The notes under the pieces were generated by a model that saw nothing but the letters and a program-made list of their open reading frames with translations, was not told the DNA's origin and did not search any database. The position numbers and the translations under genes were made by a program. A DNA stretch of 64,000 nt from Planctomycetota bacterium (GTDB lineage Bacteria > Planctomycetota > Phycisphaerae > Sedimentisphaerales > Anaerohalosphaeraceae), in NCBI GenBank assembly GCA_016873215.1, contig VGXU01000007.1, positions 1-64,000 of the forward strand. Reading direction: 5' to 3'. Numbering within the stretch: position 1 is the stretch's first letter; each line of letters opens with the position of its first letter. Below, in pieces: positions 15,514 through 23,822 of the stretch.

Positions 15514-16587
15514 TTGGCAGACGAACACAAACGCGCAGCGAAAAAATATCTAAGCCTTACCATGCGGGCTTTGGTGGCAATTATAGCCTGCTGGTGGGTT
15601 GCCAAAGGGATGGATTTTGGCAGAATTGGTGAAACTTTCTCAAAATCATGGCTGGTTTTGACGGGAGTTGTCTTCGTATTTGTTCTCAGCCAGATTATCC
15701 TGGCCATACGATGGTGGCTGTTTATGAGGGCTTGGGATATTCACATCGACTGCTGGTCAGCTATAAAATTGACATTTCTGGGTCTGTATTTCAATAATTT
15801 TTTACCTGGTTCAGTTGGGGGGGACTTGGTTCGGGCTTGGTATGTCTCACAGTACACACAGAAAAAAATGGCCTCCGTGATTAGCGTATTTATGGATAGA
15901 GTTCTTGCATTATTTGGCACTATCTTGATAGCTGTCATAGCCTTGATGATGACAGGTCAAAGAGAAATTTTCACAAGACAAGAAAAGTCCGGAATTCTAA
16001 GCGTATTTTCCGAAAACAGGACAGTTATTCTGATTGTTGTTGGGGTTGTTGCGGCAATGGCTGCAGGGGTGATTTCTTCCCAAAAAGGAAGAAATTTTCT
16101 TAAAACCCTGTTTGCGAAAATGTTATATCATGGAAAAAACGCTGCCAGACAGGTCTTACAGGCGGGGTTAATGTTGATGCGGAAGCCCTGGCTGCTTCCG
16201 GAATCGCTGTTGCTGACGTTTTTTTTACAGGCAATGGTAGTCATTTCGCTTTGGATACTTGGGCGGCAAATGGGAATTCCAACAGAATTAAAGATGTATT
16301 TCGTGTTTTTCCCGGTGATGTGGGTAGTTGGCTCAATTCCTATTAGTATTGCCGGCGTTGGCATTGTGGAAGGGGGACTCATTATGTTGTTTATGCAGTT
16401 TGGAGCGGTGCAGTTTGGGGCGTTGTCGCCAGACTTAAAGCCGTTGGTGGATGCCCTGGTTCTGTCGCAGCGGGCGGTATGGCTGATTGCATCCCTGCCG
16501 GGGCTGGTGATTTATCTGTCGGGAAAATATTTGCCGGCCAATTTCGACCAAGAGTTTTCTGTTGACGAAAAGCAGACAATGCAATAG
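15514..16587 (+). CDS. Flippase-like integral membrane protein (AglD/MprF-N, UPF0104 type)
   Basis: The 357-residue protein has about eight membrane segments and the lysylphosphatidylglycerol synthase TM-region / flippase-like signature. LYFNNFLPGSVGGDLVRAWY lies near residues 91-110, VFMDRVLALFG follows, and there is a C-terminal GVGIVEGGLIMLF helix. Members move or modify lipid-linked molecules in the cytoplasmic membrane. It lacks the cytosolic transferase domain of MprF. The TTG at 15514 has GAGAAG upstream; the ATG at 15562 is an alternative that would remove 16 mainly basic residues. It is divergent from hisI and alone in its transcript. The substrate is unknown. Confidence 0.82.
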   Translation: MADEHKRAAKKYLSLTMRALVAIIACWWVAKGMDFGRIGETFSKSWLVLTGVVFVFVLSQIILAIRWWLFMRAWDIHIDCWSAIKLTFLGLYFNNFLPGSVGGDLVRAWYVSQYTQKKMASVISVFMDRVLALFGTILIAVIALMMTGQREIFTRQEKSGILSVFSENRTVILIVVGVVAAMAAGVISSQKGRNFLKTLFAKMLYHGKNAARQVLQAGLMLMRKPWLLPESLLLTFFLQAMVVISLWILGRQMGIPTELKMYFVFFPVMWVVGSIPISIAGVGIVEGGLIMLFMQFGAVQFGALSPDLKPLVDALVLSQRAVWLIASLPGLVIYLSGKYLPANFDQEFSVDEKQTMQ

Positions 16588-16987
16588 AGTAAAATCAGAA
16601 TATAACTGCCTTTTGCTGGCCGTACTTAAGAAGAATCATTCAGGTTTTGCTGAAATCGCCTGAAACAGGATTGTGATAACCAAAACCGGGTCTGCAGTGA
16701 GATGACTGCAGAATGCAAGCATCAAGAAACTTCAAAAGGCATCGTTTTGGGGGGTGGAGGATGATATTGTATTTTGTTCTGAGGCATGTTGACGGCGAGG
16801 GCGGATGATTTCGTATCCTCAGGACAAAAAAGAAAGGGTTTCCCGGCCGATGAAAGCCGGAAAACAAATGGGATGTAATGGTTTTCTGGATGAAGATTTT
16901 TGAGTCCGAAACCGCAAGTGCCGAAGCGATGGAAACAATGCGGAAGCCGTAGCTGTGGAACAGATAAAAAAAGTCTGGAGATGACTT
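16588..16987. other. 400-bp gap upstream of hpf
   Basis: I see no convincing gene here. A CCGGC/GCCGG hairpin lies near 16843-16861 and purine-rich sequence precedes the hpf ribosome binding site (GGAG at 16977). A long minus-strand frame crossing the gap is mostly antisense to hpf. The hpf-PTS promoter presumably lies here, but no clear -35/-10 or sigma-54 element stands out. Confidence 0.4.
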
Positions 16988-17302
16988 ATGCTTTTTACCA
17001 TCACGGGAAGACACATTGAAATTACCGAAGCGATTCGTTCTCACGCCAAGGAGAAAGCGGAGAAGTTGCCTCGATTTTTTGATCAGATTTCGCATGTCGA
17101 TGTAATTGTCGATGCGGGGCAGGGCGGAATGCCGAGTGTGGAAATCGTTGCCCGAGCGGAACATTTCGGCGACATCATAGCTCATGAAATTGGGCCGGAC
17201 GCCTATACGTGTATCGATTTGGCAATGCACAAAATGGAAAGGCAGTTGAAAAAAGTCAAAGAAAAGCATCGCGACAATAAACAGACTTCCACCGGTCAGT
17301 AA
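16988..17302 (+). CDS. hpf: Ribosome hibernation promoting factor (short HPF/RaiA)
   Basis: The 104-residue protein is the short form of the RaiA/HPF family. It begins MLFTITGRHIEITEAIR, continues with KLPRFFDQI and the beta strand of the central sheet, and ends with LAMHKMERQLKKVKEKHRD followed by a basic tail. It binds in the 30S mRNA/tRNA channel and silences ribosomes in starved cells. The C-terminal dimerisation domain of long HPF is absent. GGAG precedes the ATG. It heads a cluster with EIIA, HPr and EI, recalling the rpoN-hpf-ptsN arrangement of proteobacteria. Confidence 0.92.
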   Translation: MLFTITGRHIEITEAIRSHAKEKAEKLPRFFDQISHVDVIVDAGQGGMPSVEIVARAEHFGDIIAHEIGPDAYTCIDLAMHKMERQLKKVKEKHRDNKQTSTGQ

Positions 17303-17387
17303 TGTCTTGTTGCCGGCGTGGTCTGCTCAGGAAAGAACACGTCCGGGTTACGGCGGCGGAATGCAGCTTTCAAATACAGGAGTTGGT

Positions 17388-17861
17388 ATGAAACTTACAG
17401 ATATCGTGTGTTTTGATGGAATCGTAGCTCAACTGAAATCAAAACAACGGGATGGTGCGATTGGTGAGTTGGTTGGGGCTTTGGCTAAGGCCAAAAAAAT
17501 CCCGGCTAATTCAGCGGATGCAATCACCAAGTCCGTCATCAAGCGGGAAAATGAGGCCAGTACCGGTATCGGTAAAGGCGTTGCGGTACCTCATGTTAAA
17601 CACCCGATGGTCAAAGAGCCGGTGGCGGTGGTCGGCTGTTCAGCGGAAGGGTTGGATTTTTCCTCGCTGGATAAGCAGCCGGTTTACAGCGTGATTCTGC
17701 TGGTCAGCCCAATGGATAACCCGGATAAACATTTGCAGGCGATGGAAACGGTGTTTCGCAACCTGCAAAAAGATGATTTTCGACGATTTTTACGTCAGGC
17801 TCAGAGCGTTGAGGAAATTCGGGAAGTTATTCTCGATGCCGATGGAGGCGGTACGGATTAA
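17388..17861 (+). CDS. PTS fructose/nitrogen-type EIIA protein
   Basis: The 157-residue protein is a stand-alone PTS EIIA type-2 domain. The region around RENEASTGIGKGVAVPH contains the phosphorylatable H69, and the following LDFSSLDKQPVYSVILLVSP strand is typical of PtsN/FruA-type domains. It accepts phosphate from HPr. With no EIIB or EIIC nearby it is probably regulatory, as PtsN is. I chose ATG at 17388, preceded by AGGAG; the in-frame ATG at 17307 adds 27 residues outside the domain. It sits between hpf and HPr in one operon. Confidence 0.88.
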   Translation: MKLTDIVCFDGIVAQLKSKQRDGAIGELVGALAKAKKIPANSADAITKSVIKRENEASTGIGKGVAVPHVKHPMVKEPVAVVGCSAEGLDFSSLDKQPVYSVILLVSPMDNPDKHLQAMETVFRNLQKDDFRRFLRQAQSVEEIREVILDADGGGTD

Positions 17862-17890
17862 CACCAGGCCGACCTAAACGGAAGGATCAA

Positions 17891-18196
17891 TTGGCGGTGA
17901 CGGATGTGGTTCATGAAATTGAGGTGGAAATTCGGAACATTCAGGGACTGCATTTGCGGCCTGCGATGCAGATTATTGATTTAGCCGGCGGGTTCAAATC
18001 GCAGATTACCGTTAGCAGCGATAAAGACACCGCCGACGCCAAAAGCATTATGCAAATGATGTTGCTCAGGGCGACATGTGGGACAAAACTGAAGGTTCGA
18101 GCCTGTGGCAACGACGCCAAGGAAGCGCTGAAGGCGATCCAGGAACTGGTGGAAGAAAAACATTTTGATGAACCGTTGCCGGGACTGACCGCATAG
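17891..18196 (+). CDS. ptsH: Phosphocarrier protein HPr
   Basis: The 101-residue protein has the HPr active site GLHLRPA with phosphohistidine H21, and the second-site serine S52 in DAKSIMQMM, corresponding to the HPr-kinase Ser46 of Gram-positive HPr. Ala after the histidine is replaced by Leu (GLHARPA is usual), as in some Npr-type proteins. It carries phosphate from enzyme I to EIIA. The start is TTG at 17891 with GAAGGA just upstream. A 9-residue N-terminal extension and a short C-terminal extension lie outside the domain. It is followed 24 bases later by enzyme I. Confidence 0.92.
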   Translation: MAVTDVVHEIEVEIRNIQGLHLRPAMQIIDLAGGFKSQITVSSDKDTADAKSIMQMMLLRATCGTKLKVRACGNDAKEALKAIQELVEEKHFDEPLPGLTA

Positions 18197-18220
18197 TCAA
18201 GCAAGGGGTAATGGACAGGT

Positions 18221-19957
18221 ATGGAAATCAGGAAAGGAATCGGGGTATCGCCGGGCATCGCGATTGCGAAGGGCGTGGTCATTGACTCCAAAGACTACCG
18301 CATTCCCCGCAGGTCGATTTTGGATTCGCAGCGCGATAAGGAAATCCAGCGGGCTCGAAACGCCTTTGCCGCGGCCATCCGAAGTCTGACCGAAATCAGC
18401 TCTCGTAAAACCATCGAGGAAGGCAAAATCAAAGATATCTTTGCCGTCCACATGCGATTCCTTCAGGACAAAACTTTCCGCAAGCGAATTACTGATTTTA
18501 TCGACAAAGAACGTGTTACAGCGGAGTACGCGGTTTCCGCCATTTTGCGGGAAATCGCCTCTCATTTTGAAGGCATTGACGACCCCTACATCAGCGAACG
18601 TGCGGCGGATATTTATGATATTGAAAAACGTTTGCTGACGCACCTGCTGGGCAAAATGCGGGAGGAAATGGAGCATCTGCGGGAGGAAGTCGTTGTTGTT
18701 GCACATGACCTGACCCCAACCCAGACAGCCAGCTTCAACAAAACATTTGTCAAAGGGTTTGCGACCGAGGCCGGTGGCCGTACCAGCCATACCGCCATTA
18801 TTTCCAAAACGATGGGAATCCCCGCCGTAGTGGCGCTGGGCGACATGACTTCGGCGGTAACGGCGGAAAGTCTGGTGATTATCGACGGCAACCGCGGCGT
18901 TGTCATTATCGACCCGGACGAGGAAACTCTGCGGCAGTATCGCAATTACGCTCAGCAAATCAGTTTGTTTGTTCATCAGCTCGACGAACTGAAAGACAAA
19001 CCCGCGCAAACCAAAGACGACGTCAGGGTGCAATTGCTGGGCAACATTGAATTTCCTGAGGAATCGCAGGCCGTAGCGGACAAAGGCGGTGAAGGCATTG
19101 GGCTGTACAGGACGGAATTTCTGTATTTATACGGCGGCGCGGAGCCGACGGAAGAAGACCATTATCAGGCGTATGCCCAGGCGGTAAAAGTTTTTTCTCG
19201 CCAGCCGGTGGTGATTCGGACGATGGACCTCGGCGCCGACAAATTGCCGCAGACGATTCGACAGGCTCCCGAGACAAACCCCGTTCTCGGACTGCGTTCG
19301 ATTCGATATTGTCTGCAGAATATGGGATTGTTTAAGACACAGCTACGGGCGATTCTGCGGGCCTCGGTGCTGGGCGATGTGCGGGTGATGTTCCCTCTGG
19401 TGACCAATCTGCAGGAACTGCGTCAGGCCAAAATGATTCTGCGGGATGTGATGGAAGACTTGGATGAATACGCCGTCCCGTACAATGCAAAAATGCCCGT
19501 GGGAATTATGATTGAAACGCCCAGCTCGGCCCTGACGGCCAACCATCTGGCGGCGGAGTGCGATTTTTTCAGCATCGGCACCAACGACCTGATTCAATAT
19601 ACGCTGGCGGTGGATCGCGGCAATGAACACGTATCGTTGTTGTTTTCCGCGGCCGAACCGGCGATTGTCCGAATCTTGCGCAGCGTTATTCACGACGCCA
19701 ACAAGGCCGGGATTGGCTTGAGCGTCTGTGGCGAAGTGGCGTCAGACCCCGAATACATTATGCTGTTGCTGGGGATGGGGGTTCGGACGCTCTCGCTGGC
19801 GTCGCCGATGATTCCGGAAATCAAAAAAATCATTCGGTCTGTTACGATTGAACAGTGCAATGCGCTGGCCCGGCGGGTGGCAACGCTGGATTCACAACGG
19901 CAGATTAAAAATCTCCTGCGAGATGCGATATCGCAGATTCTGCCGGAAACGGTCTAA
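18221..19957 (+). CDS. ptsI: PTS enzyme I (phosphoenolpyruvate-protein phosphotransferase)
   Basis: The 578-residue protein is full length for enzyme I without an N-terminal GAF domain. It has an N-terminal GIGVSPGIAIA, HPr-binding helices, the phosphohistidine H190 in GGRTSHTAIIS, and the TIM-barrel PEP site with GIGLYRTEFLY, the MFPLVTNLQEL strand, GIMIETPSSAL, FFSIGTNDLIQYT and the catalytic Cys in GLSVCGEVA. It autophosphorylates from PEP and passes phosphate to HPr. It is the last gene of the hpf-EIIA-HPr-EI operon. Confidence 0.95.
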   Translation: MEIRKGIGVSPGIAIAKGVVIDSKDYRIPRRSILDSQRDKEIQRARNAFAAAIRSLTEISSRKTIEEGKIKDIFAVHMRFLQDKTFRKRITDFIDKERVTAEYAVSAILREIASHFEGIDDPYISERAADIYDIEKRLLTHLLGKMREEMEHLREEVVVVAHDLTPTQTASFNKTFVKGFATEAGGRTSHTAIISKTMGIPAVVALGDMTSAVTAESLVIIDGNRGVVIIDPDEETLRQYRNYAQQISLFVHQLDELKDKPAQTKDDVRVQLLGNIEFPEESQAVADKGGEGIGLYRTEFLYLYGGAEPTEEDHYQAYAQAVKVFSRQPVVIRTMDLGADKLPQTIRQAPETNPVLGLRSIRYCLQNMGLFKTQLRAILRASVLGDVRVMFPLVTNLQELRQAKMILRDVMEDLDEYAVPYNAKMPVGIMIETPSSALTANHLAAECDFFSIGTNDLIQYTLAVDRGNEHVSLLFSAAEPAIVRILRSVIHDANKAGIGLSVCGEVASDPEYIMLLLGMGVRTLSLASPMIPEIKKIIRSVTIEQCNALARRVATLDSQRQIKNLLRDAISQILPETV

Positions 19958-20034
19958 TGCGAAACAAAAAACGGTATGACGGTTACGTCCGACAAATCGG
20001 CGGTAAAACGCCTTGCGGGACAAAACCGGGATAG

Positions 20035-20697
20035 ATGATGCAGTCGAATAAAACACTGATGATTCGATTCTCGATAGAGGGAGGCCTGTGCTATCTGTCG
20101 CAGCGCCAGACGCTGACGATGTGGGGGCGATGTATTGCACGAACAGGGGTAAAGGTGTTGTTTTCCGAAGGGTTCAATCCACATCCGAAAATTTCATTGC
20201 CGCTGCCTCGCTCGGTGGGCGTGGAAGGGGACGAGGAATTGCTGCGCATCGGTTTTGGCGGCGATGCGGATTCCGTCCCGGATGTACAGCATCGGTTGAA
20301 TCAGCAGCTTCCGAACGGATGCCGGGTCTGGAAAACAGAAGTATTCGACAAAAAAATCGGATGTCAGCCTCTCAGCGTTCTGTATGTTATGTCGCCCCAT
20401 CTGTCATTGTGGGATCGGGACTTGCCTGAGAAGCTGATACGATGCAAAGAGGCAATTGCATCGTCGGAATCATGTATCGTGTCCCGCGGCGGGCCAAAAC
20501 ATAAGACGGAACGCAGAATTGATATTGGCGTATACTGGCAGAGTCTGGATTGGGACAGCGAAAATATTAACGTGCGATGCCGGTTTACGCCTCAGGGAAC
20601 GGTACGGGCGGAAGAATTGCTCGACCGCCTCGGCCTGACACGAAGCGATTTGAAGCGGCCTGTGCTGCGAACGAAAATCGAATGGCAATTTCAATAA
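20035..20697 (+). CDS. DUF2344 (TIGR03936) protein
   Basis: The 220-residue protein shows the family opening (IRFSIEGGLCYLSQRQTLTMW, quoted only in part), then FSEGFNPHPKISLPLPRSVGVEG at about residues 43-65, and a C-terminal half with little conservation. Members are usually fused to or encoded next to a radical-SAM protein (TIGR03960) and lie beside the RNase E/G gene. Here RNase E/G is 22 bases downstream, but no radical-SAM partner is present. The family is thought to act in RNA metabolism; the reaction is unknown. The two adjacent ATG codons at 20035 and 20038 are both possible starts. Confidence 0.85.
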   Translation: MMQSNKTLMIRFSIEGGLCYLSQRQTLTMWGRCIARTGVKVLFSEGFNPHPKISLPLPRSVGVEGDEELLRIGFGGDADSVPDVQHRLNQQLPNGCRVWKTEVFDKKIGCQPLSVLYVMSPHLSLWDRDLPEKLIRCKEAIASSESCIVSRGGPKHKTERRIDIGVYWQSLDWDSENINVRCRFTPQGTVRAEELLDRLGLTRSDLKRPVLRTKIEWQFQ

Positions 20698-20719
20698 AAT
20701 AACAAGAACGGAATACTCT

Positions 20720-22249
20720 ATGTCTAAAGAAATGCTGATTAACATTAGCGAAGGCGAAGAATCCCGCGTGGCGATAGTCTACGACAACGTGCTGGAGGAA
20801 TTATACATTGAGCGGGCCGGGACAGCCAGCCTGGTCGGCAATATGTACAAGGCCCGGGTCGTGAACGTGGAACCTGCGATTCAGGCGGTTTTTATCGATT
20901 TTGGGGTGACCAAGAACGGCTTTCTGCACATCAGCGACCTGCATCCGCGGTATTGCGGCGGTCAGAATCAAAAGACGACGGAAGAAAACATCGGCCGGCG
21001 GAAAAGCGTCACTTCACGACCCCTCATCCAGAAATGTCTCAAGCGAGGCCAGGATATTATCGTACAGGTCATCAAAGAAGGCATCAATACCAAAGGACCG
21101 ACGCTGACGAGCTATTTGTCGCTGCCGGGAAAATATATGGTACTGATGCCGTGGATGAATAATATCGGCGTATCACAGAAAATTGAGGACGAAGAGGAAC
21201 GAAAGCGGCTGCGCGAATTAGCCGGTGACTTGAAATTGCCTAAAAACGCGGGCCTGATTATCCGCACCGCCGCTTCCAGCGCCACCAAACGAGATCTGCA
21301 AAATGATTTGTCGTATCTGACCCGCCTGTGGGAGGCAATTAGTAAACGGATGGAAAGAGAAAAAGCCCCGGCGGAATTATACCGCGAATCCGACCTGGTG
21401 CTGCGGACGGTCCGGGATATTTTCGACGGCCAGATTTCAAAAATCGTCTGCGACAGTGAATCCGTGACCCGACAGATTTGCGATTTCATCTCCATTGTCC
21501 AGCCGCGGCTGAAAAATCGGGTGGTTTATTATGATGGCAAAGCGCCCCTGTTTCATAAGTATAACATCGAAAAAGAAATCGAAAGAATTCAGACCAGTCG
21601 GGTGGAATTGAAATGCGGCGGGTCACTGATTATCGAGCAGACCGAAGCGATGGTGACCATTGACGTCAACAGCGGAAAATATCGAAAACCTGACAACGCC
21701 GAGCAGACAGCGCTGAAAATCAATCTCGAAGCGGCCAAAGAAATCATCCGCCAGTTAAAACTGCGCGACCTCGGTGGCCTGATTGTTTGCGATTTTATTG
21801 ATATGCGGGACGCGAAAAACAGGCATGCCGTCGAAAAGACGTTTCGGGACGAATTGAAAACAGACCGGGCCAGAACCCGGGCGCTGAAAATGAGCGCCTT
21901 CGGATTGATAGAACTGACAAGACAACGACTGCGTCCTTCCCTGCAGTCCAGTACCACCTATCGCTGTCCGCACTGCCGGGGCACAGGGACGATTAAAAGC
22001 TCGGAAGCCCAGGCGGCTGAGATTCTGCGTAATATCCGGATGGCGCTGAGCCGTGACGAAATCAGCCGCGTGGAAGCGGTGATTTCGACGACCGCGGCGG
22101 AGTTCTTGCTGAATCGCCGGCGCGCCATGCTGGCGACGCTGGAGCAGGAATCTGGAAAACAGATTCTGATTCACGCGGACTTCTCGGTGCCTTCATACAG
22201 TTGCCAATTGATTTGTTATGACGAACGCGGCAGCGTCGTCAAAATTTAA
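20720..22249 (+). CDS. rng: Ribonuclease E/G family endoribonuclease
   Basis: The 509-residue protein is RNase G-sized. An N-terminal RNase H-like part surrounds an S1 RNA-binding domain (about 38-130, VFIDFGVTKNGFLHISDL). The 5' sensor follows, and the DNase I-like catalytic region has TIDVNSGKY and VCDFIDMRD carrying the two magnesium-binding aspartates. CPHCRGTG near the C-terminus is the Zn-link motif needed for tetramer formation. The small C-terminal domain is present, but there is no degradosome scaffold. It processes rRNA and degrades mRNA, cutting single-stranded AU-rich sites. RNase Y is also encoded in this window, so the cell has both major endonuclease types. Confidence 0.94.
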   Translation: MSKEMLINISEGEESRVAIVYDNVLEELYIERAGTASLVGNMYKARVVNVEPAIQAVFIDFGVTKNGFLHISDLHPRYCGGQNQKTTEENIGRRKSVTSRPLIQKCLKRGQDIIVQVIKEGINTKGPTLTSYLSLPGKYMVLMPWMNNIGVSQKIEDEEERKRLRELAGDLKLPKNAGLIIRTAASSATKRDLQNDLSYLTRLWEAISKRMEREKAPAELYRESDLVLRTVRDIFDGQISKIVCDSESVTRQICDFISIVQPRLKNRVVYYDGKAPLFHKYNIEKEIERIQTSRVELKCGGSLIIEQTEAMVTIDVNSGKYRKPDNAEQTALKINLEAAKEIIRQLKLRDLGGLIVCDFIDMRDAKNRHAVEKTFRDELKTDRARTRALKMSAFGLIELTRQRLRPSLQSSTTYRCPHCRGTGTIKSSEAQAAEILRNIRMALSRDEISRVEAVISTTAAEFLLNRRRAMLATLEQESGKQILIHADFSVPSYSCQLICYDERGSVVKI

Positions 22250-22298
22250 AAGTTAAAAGTAAAAATGATGGAATCCGGCTAAAGCTGGAGGAAAAATT

Positions 22299-23276
22299 AT
22301 GTTTGATTTGGAATATGCCAAAACAGTATTGCGGGCCGAAGCGGCGTCAGTGTCGGCAATGACGCATCTGGTCGAACAGCCTGCGTTTGAACACGCCTGC
22401 CGGATGATCTATGAATGTTCCGGTTCGGTCATTGTGACCGGCGTAGGTAAAGCCGGCGTGGTCGGCCAAAAAATCAGCGGCACGCTGGCTTCAACGGGAA
22501 CGCCGAGCCACTTCCTGCATCCAACAGAAGCGGTGCACGGCGACCTCGGCAGGATACAGAATAACGATATCGTTCTGTTTTTGAGCCATAGCGGTCAGAC
22601 CGACGAATTACTGCGTCTGGTTGAACCCCTCAAGCAAAGAGAAATCAAGCTGTTGTCAATTGTCGGCGACGGCCAAAGCCGCCTGGCCCGGCACAGCGAC
22701 ATCGCGTTGTGTATGGGTAAACTAACCGAAGCATGTCCCCACGGTCTGGCGCCGAGCGTTTCGACGACGTGTATGCTGGCCCTGGGCGATACGCTGGCGC
22801 TGACGATTATGAAGGCCAGACAGTTCAGCGTGGAAGACTACGCTCGGTTTCATCCGGCCGGGGCTTTGGGCGCCCGTCTGATTACCGTCGGACAGACGAT
22901 GTGGTTTAAGTCCGGCGAGGAATTGCCGCTGACGCAGATGGAACAAACCGTTGGCGATATGCTCACTCACACCGCGCATCAAAAACGCCACGGCGCGGTG
23001 ATGGTCGTGGATAAACAGGGCAAACTGGCCGGCATCATTACCGATGGCGATTTACGCAGGGCCGTGACCAACTTCGGCAAAGAGGTGTTTAACAAGCGGG
23101 CAGGGGAAATTATGACTGCCGGCTGTAAGCGGGTCAGGGAGGATACACTGGCGGCTGAAGCGATGGCGACGTTGCACAAATATCGCATTGACGAACTGCC
23201 GGTAGTAGATGCGAAGGATCGGCCAATTGGTCTGATTGACGTACAGGATATTGTTGCGATTAAAATTGTCGAGTAA
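22299..23276 (+). CDS. kdsD: Arabinose-5-phosphate isomerase (KdsD/KpsF)
   Basis: The 325-residue protein has an SIS sugar-isomerase domain (about 35-180: VTGVGKAGVVGQKISGTLASTG, SHSGQTDEL, PSVSTTCMLALGD) followed by two CBS domains (about 205-325). This is the standard KdsD arrangement. It converts ribulose-5-phosphate to arabinose-5-phosphate, the precursor of KDO. The next gene encodes KdsC, six bases downstream, and an LptC-like gene follows, so this is an LPS inner-core operon. GGAGG precedes the ATG. Confidence 0.95.
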   Translation: MFDLEYAKTVLRAEAASVSAMTHLVEQPAFEHACRMIYECSGSVIVTGVGKAGVVGQKISGTLASTGTPSHFLHPTEAVHGDLGRIQNNDIVLFLSHSGQTDELLRLVEPLKQREIKLLSIVGDGQSRLARHSDIALCMGKLTEACPHGLAPSVSTTCMLALGDTLALTIMKARQFSVEDYARFHPAGALGARLITVGQTMWFKSGEELPLTQMEQTVGDMLTHTAHQKRHGAVMVVDKQGKLAGIITDGDLRRAVTNFGKEVFNKRAGEIMTAGCKRVREDTLAAEAMATLHKYRIDELPVVDAKDRPIGLIDVQDIVAIKIVE

Positions 23277-23281
23277 TCATT

Positions 23282-23806
23282 ATGGCCCAAACAAAACCGG
23301 ATTTAAGTCAAATTAAACTGCTCATTATGGACGTTGACGGCGTGCTGACCGACGGGGGTATTATAATTCACTCCGACGGGTCGGAAAGCAAACGATTTCA
23401 TGTCCTTGATGGGCAGCGGATTACGGTATGGCATCGGGCGGGCTTCGACAGCGCCATCCTCAGCGGACGGGATACGCCGGCGACTAATATTCGCGCCGAA
23501 CAAATTGGCATCAAATATGTATTACAAGGCTGCAAACAGAAATTACCCGCTTTCGAAAAACTCTTAAAAGATACCGGTTACAGCGCACAGCAGACAGCCT
23601 ATATCGGGGACGACTGGCTGGATTTGCCGCTGCTGCGGAGAGTGGGATTCGCGGCGGTAGTGACAAATGGGGTCGAAGAAATCAGACCTTATGCGCATTA
23701 TGTTACTCGCCGCCCCGGCGGCGATGGCGCTGTGGCGGAGGTGATTGAATATATTCTCAAGCAAACCGGCCGGTGGGATAAACTGATCGCGCGATATAGG
23801 GTCTGA
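23282..23806 (+). CDS. kdsC: KDO-8-phosphate phosphatase (KdsC)
   Basis: The 174-residue HAD phosphatase lacks a cap domain, as KdsC does. The nucleophile motif is MDVDGVLTDGG near residues 16-26, motif II is ILSGRDTPAT, and motif IV is IGDDWLDLPLL. It removes phosphate from KDO-8-phosphate. It lies between kdsD and the LptC-like gene with intergenic gaps of 5 and 16 bases. Confidence 0.94.
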   Translation: MAQTKPDLSQIKLLIMDVDGVLTDGGIIIHSDGSESKRFHVLDGQRITVWHRAGFDSAILSGRDTPATNIRAEQIGIKYVLQGCKQKLPAFEKLLKDTGYSAQQTAYIGDDWLDLPLLRRVGFAAVVTNGVEEIRPYAHYVTRRPGGDGAVAEVIEYILKQTGRWDKLIARYRV

Positions 23807-23822
23807 CGCAAGGATAGAAACG

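Noticed and set aside
16640-17269. 209-codon minus-strand frame upstream of and over hpf
   Set aside because: It lacks a family match and is mainly antisense to hpf; the non-overlapping part has no coding character.
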